Shown in pieces: positions 1 through 5,181 of a DNA stretch of 6,096 bases (positions within the stretch are counted from its first letter, which is position 1; each line of letters opens with the position of its first letter). The stretch is from positions 1 to 6,096 of the forward strand of contig LIZU01000131.1 in NCBI GenBank assembly GCA_001302725.1, given 5' to 3'. Source of the DNA: a candidate division Zixibacteria bacterium DG_27 (GTDB lineage Bacteria > Zixibacteria > MSB-5A5 > DG-27). Below the pieces are notes generated by a model. It worked only from the letters and a program-made list of their open reading frames with translations. It did not search any database and was not told the DNA's origin. Position numbers and translations under genes: made by a program.

Positions 1-1
1 T

Positions 2-103
2 GTGACCCTGGGTGCGGTGGTCATCATCGGGGTGGTTGTTTTCATTATTCTGAGGAGACCGAAGAGGGTAAAGCCCCCTGCGCCCCCAGAGACCAGCCTT
101 TAA
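2..103 (+). CDS. C-terminal end of a membrane-anchored protein (partial)
   Basis: An open frame enters from the left edge and ends at TAA 101-103, giving 33 residues. It begins with a strongly hydrophobic stretch (about residues 1-17, VTLGAVVIIGVVVFIIL), followed directly by a basic cluster (RRPKRVK) and a short proline-rich tail ending PPETSL. This is the pattern of a single membrane helix with a cytoplasmic C-terminus under the positive-inside rule. The family cannot be named from this fragment. It lies 80 bases upstream of the PspC-like gene on the same strand, so it could belong to the same transcription unit, and no terminator is visible between them. Calling it coding rests on the hydrophobic-then-basic pattern and on the frame staying open from the edge; the fragment is short. 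Confidence 0.6.
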   Translation: MTLGAVVIIGVVVFIILRRPKRVKPPAPPETSL

Positions 104-172
104 CTCCGTAACATTACGACCGCATTTTCGTAGGAATACTTGAAGATAGTGTTAGGTTATACTTGAAATAAC

Positions 173-179
173 GGGGAGG
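173..179 (+). promoter_or_regulatory. Ribosome binding site that decides the start of the PspC-like gene
   Basis: GGGGAGG lies just before two consecutive ATG codons at 181 and 184. It is only 1 base from the first ATG but 4 bases from the second. Spacing therefore favours 184, which also gives the usual PspC N-terminus (MARKLYRS). Confidence 0.65.
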
Positions 180-183
180 AATG

Positions 184-663
184 ATGGCAAGAAAACTATA
201 CCGTTCTCGCGCCGACTCTATGATCGGTGGGGTCTGTGGAGGTCTGGCGGAATACTTCGACATCGATCCCGCAATCGTCCGCCTGGCGGCGGTGCTTCTG
301 GTCTTCGCCGGGGGGGCGGCAATTATCGCCTACATCATCGCCTGGATAATAATCCCTCAAAAACCCTTTGCCCTCGAAGAGGAAGCCCAGGCCGAAGCTG
401 AAGAGGGTGGGGTCTCCTCACCGGCAGAGGAAAAGCTGGGTAAGGTCACCGAGAAGATTGACCGAAAGCTGGAAGCTCTCCACCGGAATGAACCGGGGAA
501 GGGGAAACTGTGGGTGGGCGCCATCCTGGTGGTCCTGGGAATCATATTCCTGCTCAACAACATCTACATCTGGTCCTGGTTCAATTTCGACCGACTCTGG
601 CCCATCGCCTTGATCATTATCGGAATCGTCGTCCTGTCGAAGAGCTTCTCTAAACAGGCCTAA
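184..663 (+). CDS. PspC-domain protein with C-terminal LiaF-type (DUF5668) membrane region
   Basis: This is a 159-residue inner-membrane protein (160 if started at the adjacent ATG 181). Residues 2-58 are a classic PspC domain: KLYRSRADSMIGGVCGGLAE, then a YFDIDPAIVRLAAVLL segment leading into a long membrane helix (about 31-56). A charged, Glu/Lys-rich linker (about 62-105) follows. A second hydrophobic region (about 108-153) contains LLNN and FDRLWPIALIIIG, the signature of the LiaI/LiaF-type transmembrane region. PspC proteins are known as membrane sensors of envelope stress in the phage-shock system; a sensing role here is inference from the family. The downstream gene starts one base after this stop and repeats the same membrane motif, so the two are probably co-transcribed and may work together. 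No clear promoter was found directly upstream. The sequence looks complete. Confidence 0.93.
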   Translation: MARKLYRSRADSMIGGVCGGLAEYFDIDPAIVRLAAVLLVFAGGAAIIAYIIAWIIIPQKPFALEEEAQAEAEEGGVSSPAEEKLGKVTEKIDRKLEALHRNEPGKGKLWVGAILVVLGIIFLLNNIYIWSWFNFDRLWPIALIIIGIVVLSKSFSKQA

Positions 664-664
664 G

Positions 665-1579
665 ATGAGCGCCAAAATCGTTCGCAGAGGTGTCTTTTTG
701 ATCGGCATCGGGGCGGTTTTGCTTTTGAACAACTTCGCTCTCTTAGACTGGGACGTCTGGTATGATCTGCTTCGACTCTGGCCGGTTATCCTTATCTGCT
801 TCGGTCTGGAAAGGCTCTTCCGCGACAGCAGACTTAGTGGTCTCACCTATCTGTCACCGATCGTTATGGCTCTGACCTTTGTGGGGGTGATCTACTATCA
901 GGGGTTCTCGAAGGAGGAGTATTCCGGCGATTTCGAGGAGTATGACCGCGAGCTTTATCACTGGAGTGTAGAGGACGAAGGTGCCTGCAGTGCGGTCAGA
1001 CTCGATATCGACTTCGGGGCAGGTTCATTGTGGATCAGAAGTGGTGAGGAGGCCCTTCTCTCTGCGAAGTTTGACTGTGACCGGGATCCTCCTCGCTGCC
1101 GCTACGATGTCGACGAGGGAGTGGTGTCCATAAAGATCCGAAGTGAACAGAAAAGCGTCTCGCTGTTCTCCCGGAAACATCACAATGACGCTAAGATCGA
1201 GGTTTCCAACAAGTATCCCCTTGATTTGAGCGTCGACGTTGGCGCCTGTGGGTTGGATTTGGACCTTTCCGATTTGGAGCTGACCGACTTCAAGTTAGAC
1301 GGGGGAGTGTGTGACATCAGCCTGAAGTTTGGAGACCGCGCCGAGCATCTTCGGGCCCGCATCGACATCGGAGTCTCGGATCTGCATATCCAGATCCCCA
1401 AGGGTGTCGGCCTGAAACTGATAAAGGATACAGCCTTGAGTTCTTTTGACCACAGAGGCATCAAATTGGAAAAACCCTCGGGGTCCACCTACCTTTCAGA
1501 GGATTACTCCACTGCAGAGAAGAAGATCGACATCTTCCTCGACGCGGGGCTTTCAAGCTTGGCGATCAGCAGCCGGTAA
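665..1579 (+). CDS. LiaF-like membrane protein with C-terminal toastrack (DUF4097/DUF2154-like) domain
   Basis: This 304-residue protein has three predicted membrane helices at the N-terminus (about 7-27, 33-50 and 58-78). The first two form a LiaF-type DUF5668 unit, with LLLNN near residue 20 and LLRLWPVILICFG near 35-47. Residues from about 105 to 304 are soluble and beta-rich, with repeated short strands such as VRLDIDFGAGSLWI, VDVGACGLDLDLSDLEL and ARIDIGVSDLHIQIPKG. This repeating G-x-x-x-L-x-L pattern is typical of the toastrack fold found in LiaF-type and related envelope-stress proteins. In Bacillus, LiaF restrains a cell-envelope stress two-component system; no kinase or regulator is visible here, so that exact role is not claimed. 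It follows the PspC-like gene by one base with only a weak AGG upstream, which suggests translational coupling. No terminator hairpin was seen after it. Confidence 0.92.
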   Translation: MSAKIVRRGVFLIGIGAVLLLNNFALLDWDVWYDLLRLWPVILICFGLERLFRDSRLSGLTYLSPIVMALTFVGVIYYQGFSKEEYSGDFEEYDRELYHWSVEDEGACSAVRLDIDFGAGSLWIRSGEEALLSAKFDCDRDPPRCRYDVDEGVVSIKIRSEQKSVSLFSRKHHNDAKIEVSNKYPLDLSVDVGACGLDLDLSDLELTDFKLDGGVCDISLKFGDRAEHLRARIDIGVSDLHIQIPKGVGLKLIKDTALSSFDHRGIKLEKPSGSTYLSEDYSTAEKKIDIFLDAGLSSLAISSR

Positions 1580-1705
1580 GGGGAATTTCGAAAACTCATA
1601 TGTCCGCAGGACTCTCGACATTCTCCGCATAAAAGAGCTATCGCTTTACCCGACCCCAACGGGCAGATCTCGGCCCCCAGAAAACAGCACCCCTCACTAT
1701 AGAAG

Positions 1706-1733
1706 TTGACAAAGCAGGAAAATACCTTATAAT
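1706..1733 (+). promoter_or_regulatory. Strong sigma-70-type promoter for the subtilase gene
   Basis: A perfect -35 box TTGACA (1706-1711) and a perfect -10 box TATAAT (1728-1733) are separated by 16 bases. Transcription would start near 1740, about 210 bases before the subtilase ATG, so the mRNA has a long leader. The gap 1580-1705 upstream of the promoter holds nothing else I can support. Confidence 0.8.
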
Positions 1734-1739
1734 TACTGT

Positions 1740-1949
1740 GCCTGTTCTTCTACATTTTCGCTTCAGTGGTTCCCGGGTGGGAGCTATCCCGACTTAGAGA
1801 ACCAAGCGATTTGCCGGAACGATCCGGAGATGAAACAGTCATTACCTCTCAACCAATCGGGAATTGTTTTCCTTGTCGAGAAAGGAGGTGAGAGAGAGAA
1901 ACAACCAGACCTGCCCTCAAAAGAAGTCAGAACTAAGGAGTAATTAAAG
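1740..1949 (+). promoter_or_regulatory. Long structured 5' leader of the subtilase gene
   Basis: This stretch lies between the predicted transcription start and the subtilase ATG. Two hairpins can be drawn by eye. TGGTTC 1767-1772 pairs with GAACCA 1799-1804, enclosing GGGA 1779-1782 paired with TCCC 1787-1790. CCGGA 1814-1818 pairs with TCCGG 1823-1827 around the four-base loop ACGA. A very strong Shine-Dalgarno-like sequence, AAGGAGGTGA, sits at 1882-1891 with no start codon at usable spacing. A 37-codon ORF runs from ATG 1830 to TAA 1941-1943, but its GGAG abuts the ATG, which is poor for initiation. I do not recognise a known riboswitch class here; a regulatory role is inference. Confidence 0.4.
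1934..1940 (+). promoter_or_regulatory. Ribosome binding site of the subtilase gene
   Basis: TAAGGAG lies 9 bases before ATG 1950. The start it sets is confirmed by a good signal peptide immediately after it. The site overlaps the last codons of the possible 37-codon upstream ORF. Confidence 0.75.
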
Positions 1950-3245
1950 ATGTCAACCTTCAGAGCTATTGTTTTAGCGATTATCTTGCTGGGGGCAATT
2001 CCGGCACTGGCGGGCTATGTGGCCTTCGACCCCGCGGAGTTACCGGATCATGCCTACATACCGGTCATAATCTTTTTGGAGGAACAAGCGGATATCCCCG
2101 GACTGACCCTCCAGCTTGACCAAAAAGAGGCGACGTTGTGGGAAAGGCATCAGGTCGTGGTTGGGGCCTTGAAAGAGACCGCCTCCCGAACCCAGAAAGA
2201 TCTGCTATCATTCCTAAAACAGGCTGAAAGGGAGGGGAGAGTTGAAAGCGTCACCCCCTTCTGGCTTGCAAATATGGTGGGGGCCTCGGTGAAAGAGGAG
2301 CTTCTCTACGATCTCGCCTGCCGGGCGGATGTTTATGCCGTGTACTACGACCGGGAGGAGAAACTGATAGAGCCGGTTTCCTTCAGCCCTCCGGATTACA
2401 GCAGCCTCTCCAAAGCGCAGTGGAATTTGACAATGATAAAAGCCGACAGCGCCTGGGCAATGGGCTACACCGGAGAGGGAGTCCTGGTCGCCAATTTAGA
2501 CACCGGGGTGGAGGCGGATCACCCCTCCCTGCACGACAACTGGAGGGGTTTTGATCCCCGCTATGCCGGGCATCCTGAATGGGCCTGGCGGGATTCCCTG
2601 ACCCGGACCACTTACCCCTGGGATTCCAGTTACCACGGCACCCACACCATGGGGAGTCAGTGCGGTATCGACTCTAACACCGGCGACACCATCGGGGTGG
2701 CCATCGGAGCAGAGTGGATAGCAGCTTCCGACGTCGACCGTGGCGGCAATCTGGACGAGAGGTCCGGCCGCTACATCAAATGCTTGGAGTGGTTGATTGA
2801 GCCCGCAAGGGAACAGACCCAGCCCTGGCACGTTCCCGCCACCGTCAGCAACTCCTGGGGTCATCACCTCAGCAACTTCCCCAACGACCCCTGTGACGAG
2901 AGATACTGGGAGGTGCTGGACAATATGGCCGCCGCCGGCATTATGGTTCTTTTCTCCGCCGGGAACGAAGGATCGAGCGGCCTGCGGGTTCCCGGCAACC
3001 GCAAGACCACCGACTACAACGCCTACGCCGTGGGAGCGGTTGACATCAACAAATCCGCACCCTCCTGGTCAGCGAGGGGGCCCTCCCCCTGCGTGGAGTT
3101 CGGCCCCGATGCCATAACTCCCGAGGTCGCGGCCCCGGGGGAAGATGTGAGGTCGGCATACGCCTACGGCGGTTACATCAACCTCTCGGGAACCTCCATG
3201 GCCTGTCCTCACGTGGCCGGGTGGAGCAGGTCCTGGGAGCCCTGA
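1950..3245 (+). CDS. Bacillopeptidase F-like subtilase (peptidase S8), 5' part of a broken gene
   Basis: This encodes a secreted serine endopeptidase. Residues 1-21 form a signal peptide with likely cleavage after ALA. Residues about 35-140 resemble an inhibitor I9-type propeptide. The S8 catalytic domain follows: Asp184 in VANLDTGVEADHPSL, His229 in YHGTHTMG, oxyanion Asn339 in FSAGNEG and nucleophile Ser416 in SGTSMACPHVAG. HGTHTMG, IGVAIGAEWIAA and SNSWG, with PSWSARGPSP, match the bacillopeptidase F-like branch. All catalytic residues are present. Directly after PHVAG (ending at 3221) the frame runs into seven unrelated residues and stops at 3243-3245. The normal continuation resumes in another frame from 3221, with the expected helix and following loop missing. 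As drawn, the product would lack the end of the catalytic domain and the sorting domain, so it is probably inactive unless the break is an assembly error. Confidence 0.92.
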   Translation: MSTFRAIVLAIILLGAIPALAGYVAFDPAELPDHAYIPVIIFLEEQADIPGLTLQLDQKEATLWERHQVVVGALKETASRTQKDLLSFLKQAEREGRVESVTPFWLANMVGASVKEELLYDLACRADVYAVYYDREEKLIEPVSFSPPDYSSLSKAQWNLTMIKADSAWAMGYTGEGVLVANLDTGVEADHPSLHDNWRGFDPRYAGHPEWAWRDSLTRTTYPWDSSYHGTHTMGSQCGIDSNTGDTIGVAIGAEWIAASDVDRGGNLDERSGRYIKCLEWLIEPAREQTQPWHVPATVSNSWGHHLSNFPNDPCDERYWEVLDNMAAAGIMVLFSAGNEGSSGLRVPGNRKTTDYNAYAVGAVDINKSAPSWSARGPSPCVEFGPDAITPEVAAPGEDVRSAYAYGGYINLSGTSMACPHVAGWSRSWEP

Positions 3246-4036
3246 TGCAGACCGCCGAGGATTTGGGCCCGACCGGCAACGACAACACTTACGGATGGGG
3301 GCTGATCGATCTCCCTGCTGCCATTCGTCTGGTTCGGAAGTTCGATCACGTGACCTTCGATGCCGAGCCGGTGAACCGGGTAGTGCCCCGCGGGGGGACT
3401 CTCTCCTATATCGTGGACGGAGACAACAACACCGGCAGCACCAAGAGGGTCGATTTCTGGGCGACGGTATATTTTGGGCAAAGAGGTGGCCGGTACGGGC
3501 CAGTATTCGGGCCCGTCGAAGTCACCCTTGGGCCGTATCAGCACGTTCATCAGACGATCTCACAGCGGGTTCCGATGGGAGCACCCACAGGAAGACATAA
3601 GTACAACCTTTACGTGGGAGAGTATCCGCACGGAATCTGGCATCAGGAGAGCTTTGGGTTCAGAGTAACGCCGACGCTTGGGAAGGCCGGAGATCTTGCC
3701 TCCCAACAGTGGGAGCTGCTCCAAGGGTTTCAAGAAAAGACTACTGTTGACGGTTCCAACCTGGGCCTCCCCAACGGCTTCTTCCTCAGCCAGAATTCCC
3801 CCAACCCCTTCAACGCCTCCACGAGGATCGCATACACCGTCGATAGTGGAGTTGAGGTCGAGCTTAAGGTTTACAACCTCTGGGGCCAGGAAGTGGCTAC
3901 CTTGGCTAAAGGTTATCATCAGCCTGGCTACTACACCGTCACTTGGGACGCTTCAGAGGTCTCAAGCGGCGTCTATTTCTACAAGCTGCAGGCTGGGGAG
4001 TTCTCCGAGATCAGAAGAATGAACTTAGTGAAGTAA
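3221..4036 (+). CDS. 3' part of the broken subtilase: end of S8 domain, conserved beta domain and T9SS-like sorting domain
   Basis: This reading frame (271 codons from GTG 3221) continues the subtilase and is probably not an independent gene: it has no ribosome binding site or signal peptide. Residues 1-38 are the end of the S8 domain (ALMQTAEDLGPTGNDNTYGW, then GLIDLPAAIRLV). Residues about 41-149 form a beta-rich domain (VPRGGTLSY, RVDFWATVYF, TISQRVPMGAPTGRHKYNLY) that recurs in the VCBS gene downstream. After a linker, residues about 188-271 are a FlgD-like / Por-secretion type A sorting domain: NSPNPFNASTRIAYTV, KVYNLWGQEVATL, GYYTVTWDA, SSGVYFYKLQAGEF and a final MNLVK. In Bacteroidota and related phyla this tail directs export through the type IX system and surface attachment; that the same holds here is inference. 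A terminator follows 21 bases after the stop. Confidence 0.87.
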   Translation: MEQVLGALMQTAEDLGPTGNDNTYGWGLIDLPAAIRLVRKFDHVTFDAEPVNRVVPRGGTLSYIVDGDNNTGSTKRVDFWATVYFGQRGGRYGPVFGPVEVTLGPYQHVHQTISQRVPMGAPTGRHKYNLYVGEYPHGIWHQESFGFRVTPTLGKAGDLASQQWELLQGFQEKTTVDGSNLGLPNGFFLSQNSPNPFNASTRIAYTVDSGVEVELKVYNLWGQEVATLAKGYHQPGYYTVTWDASEVSSGVYFYKLQAGEFSEIRRMNLVK

Positions 4037-4057
4037 GAACTATCTTACGGTTAAATG

Positions 4058-4092
4058 AGGGCGGCGAGGTTCTATCACCCTGCCGCCCTTTT
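4058..4092 (+). terminator. Rho-independent terminator after the subtilase gene
   Basis: AGGGCGGC (4058-4065) pairs perfectly with GCCGCCCT (4082-4089), with further G-C pairs possible inside, and the stem runs into TTTT (4089-4092). It begins 21 bases after the TAA at 4034-4036, which shows that the subtilase unit ends here and the next gene is transcribed separately. Confidence 0.85.
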
Positions 4093-4191
4093 GCATGCGA
4101 GAAACTCAGAGTTCGCTTCAACTGTGTAGAAGACAAGCTATCGCCTCGGTCTTGACCAAGCTGTAAATTTCTTAAATTCCCCGAAAAGCTG

Positions 4192-4220
4192 TTGACAAAC
4201 CATTGATACAAGATTATACT
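4192..4220 (+). promoter_or_regulatory. Strong sigma-70-type promoter for the VCBS-repeat gene
   Basis: A perfect -35 box TTGACA (4192-4197) is followed after exactly 17 bases by TATACT (4215-4220), a five-of-six match to the -10 consensus. Transcription would begin near 4227, about 410 bases before the start codon at 4640. Both this promoter and the subtilase promoter begin GTTGACAAA. Confidence 0.78.
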
Positions 4221-4226
4221 TGGGAA

Positions 4227-4639
4227 GCAGATTGACATTGTTACCTTGCCCATCATCGCGCTGATCGTCTTTTGCTTCTGAGCACACTCTGCGGGCAGAC
4301 TTTGACTCTGAGCATCAAAGCGGAGGTTTGTGGTGTTTTTGGCATTTTCCCTCAATAGAGGCCCACCAACTCACGTGATTTGCTGCTGCATAAGTAGGAT
4401 TAATTTTCTCCCTCTCGGGTCTCAAATGGAGCTTTCTCCTATAATTGATTGCGGGGGAGGGATTAACCCCGGCCTCGGCAGTAGAGATTAAATAGCTGTC
4501 ACGAAGGTTGTATCAAAGCTTTGAGAAGTGTTTTGACAAAAGGAGGCTAAAGATGTCTGCAGTAATAGATTCAAAGTCTGCTATTTCCCCTTTTACCGTA
4601 TCCATTTTTAACAAATCTTTTGACAAAAGGAGACCTAAA
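4227..4639 (+). promoter_or_regulatory. Long 5' leader of the VCBS-repeat gene
   Basis: This stretch has no convincing gene. It contains a hairpin CTTTGA 4300-4305 with TCAAAG 4315-4320, a second hairpin CGGGG 4452-4456 with CCCCG 4467-4471, and a perfect 12-base palindrome TCAAAGCTTTGA at 4513-4524. The hexamer TCAAAG, counted on either strand, occurs five times between 4300 and 4576. Near its end the translation start region is duplicated (see the repeat entry). No known riboswitch class was recognised. If the promoter call is right, the leader is unusually long, which would leave room for post-transcriptional control; that is inference. Confidence 0.35.
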
Positions 4640-4642
4640 ATG
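4517..4642 (+). repeat. Imperfect 39-base direct repeat of a translation start region
   Basis: The stretches 4517-4555 and 4604-4642 are related. Both contain TTTTGACAAAAGGAG and end in an ATG (4553 and 4640), and the last 25 bases match at about 21 positions. The copies are 87 bases apart, a multiple of three, so the ATGs are in the same frame. Translated, both copies read F-x-K-x-FDKRR-x-KM. The second copy is followed by a signal peptide and the first is not. Confidence 0.7.
4627..4633 (+). promoter_or_regulatory. Ribosome binding site that decides the start of the VCBS-repeat gene
   Basis: AAGGAGA lies 6 bases before ATG 4640. The open frame extends upstream to 4508, and ATG 4553 has its own AAGGAGG, but only the 4640 start places a signal peptide at the N-terminus. 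Confidence 0.7.
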
Positions 4643-5119
4643 AGACAGGCAATTATCCTTACCGTTCTCTGCGGCCTTTTGGCGTTTTCCCTGCCAACCG
4701 CTGGTTTTGCTGTTGAAATCAACTGGACTGAGCATCCTATCGTGGAAAACTGGTCAAGCAACCCGCCTAGCGTCAGCGCTGTTGACATCGATGGTGACGG
4801 CGACTTGGATGTTCTGGCAAGTGGAACATATTGGGGTAGTGGTGATCTCTCTTGGTGGGAGAACGACGGCTCGCAGAACTTCACCCAACATAGGGTCTCC
4901 CATGACGCCAACTTCTGGAAATGTTTTGGTGTGGACATGGACAGTGATGGGGATATCGACATTATGACTCAGGCGGCCTTCGAGGAGGCAGCAGATTCCA
5001 GAATCACAATATGGGTGAACGATGGGAACCAGAACTTCTCGCAGCACGACATAGCCAGCGATTGGACAAATTGGTATTCGCGGATGATATTGACGGTGAT
5101 GGCGACGTGGATGTCATAG
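4640..5119 (+). CDS. Secreted VCBS/FG-GAP repeat protein, 5' part of a broken gene
   Basis: The product begins with a signal peptide (residues 1-24, MRQAIILTVLCGLLAFSLPT then AGFA) and likely cleavage before VEINW. Repeats of the VCBS/FG-GAP type follow, each with a calcium-binding-like acidic loop and a WWENDG-x-QNF block. Repeat 1 has VDIDGDGDLDV and LSWWENDGSQNFTQH; repeat 2 has VDMDSDGDIDI and ITIWVNDGNQNFSQH. Such repeats build beta-propeller-like extracellular domains, often in adhesion or surface proteins; the ligand here is unknown. At about 5073 the reading frame is lost: the last 15 or so residues before TAG 5117-5119 are unrelated, while the third repeat (ADDIDGDGDVDV) continues in another frame. 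The in-frame extension upstream of 4640 is probably untranslated leader. The product as drawn would lack the C-terminal sorting domain. Confidence 0.87.
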   Translation: MRQAIILTVLCGLLAFSLPTAGFAVEINWTEHPIVENWSSNPPSVSAVDIDGDGDLDVLASGTYWGSGDLSWWENDGSQNFTQHRVSHDANFWKCFGVDMDSDGDIDIMTQAAFEEAADSRITIWVNDGNQNFSQHDIASDWTNWYSRMILTVMATWMS

Positions 5120-5181
5120 CTGGGTCCCACGGCCTTGATGAAATGGCCTGGTGGGAGAATGACGGCTCGCAGAACTTCACC
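4853..5181 (+). repeat. 33-base DNA repeat inside the VCBS gene
   Basis: Bases 4853-4885 and 5149-5181 are identical except for one silent change (C at 4864, T at 5160). Both encode WWENDGSQNFT in repeats 1 and 3. The other repeats are more diverged at the DNA level, so these two copies look recently duplicated or converted. Confidence 0.75.

Noticed and set aside
140..163. Possible promoter for the PspC-like gene (TTGAAG 140-145, TATACT 158-163)
   Set aside because: The spacing is only 12 bases, too short for a sigma-70 promoter, and no better -35 box lies about 17 bases upstream of the TATACT.
418..846. Reverse-strand ORF of 142 codons opposite the PspC-like and LiaF-like genes
   Set aside because: Both forward genes have clear family signatures here. 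The reverse translation is low-complexity Ser/Arg/Asp-rich with no domain.
1580..1705. Terminator after the LiaF-like gene
   Set aside because: I found no stable stem followed by a T-run; the best candidate around 1633-1650 is a weak three-pair stem.
1446..1709. Forward ORF of 87 codons overlapping the end of the LiaF-like gene
   Set aside because: It shares 134 bases with a well-supported gene in another frame, has no ribosome binding site, and its composition is Arg/Ser/Pro-rich as expected of an out-of-frame read.
3210..3230. Programmed ribosomal frameshift joining the two subtilase parts
   Set aside because: There is no slippery heptamer, and a simple shift would still leave out a core helix of the S8 fold, so a deletion explains the sequence better.
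4229..4280. Short hydrophobic peptide frame (IDIVTLPIIALIVFCF) near the start of the VCBS leader
   Set aside because: It has no standard start codon in frame at a useful position and no ribosome binding site; probably chance.
4011..4355. Reverse-strand ORF of 114 codons across the gap between the two large genes
   Set aside because: It covers the terminator and the strong forward promoter, shows no recognisable domain, and overlaps the end of the subtilase tail. It is probably a chance ORF.
4440..4445. TATAAT as a second promoter in the VCBS leader
   Set aside because: There is no -35-like sequence at the right distance (4417-4422 reads GGGTCT) and no extended -10 TG.
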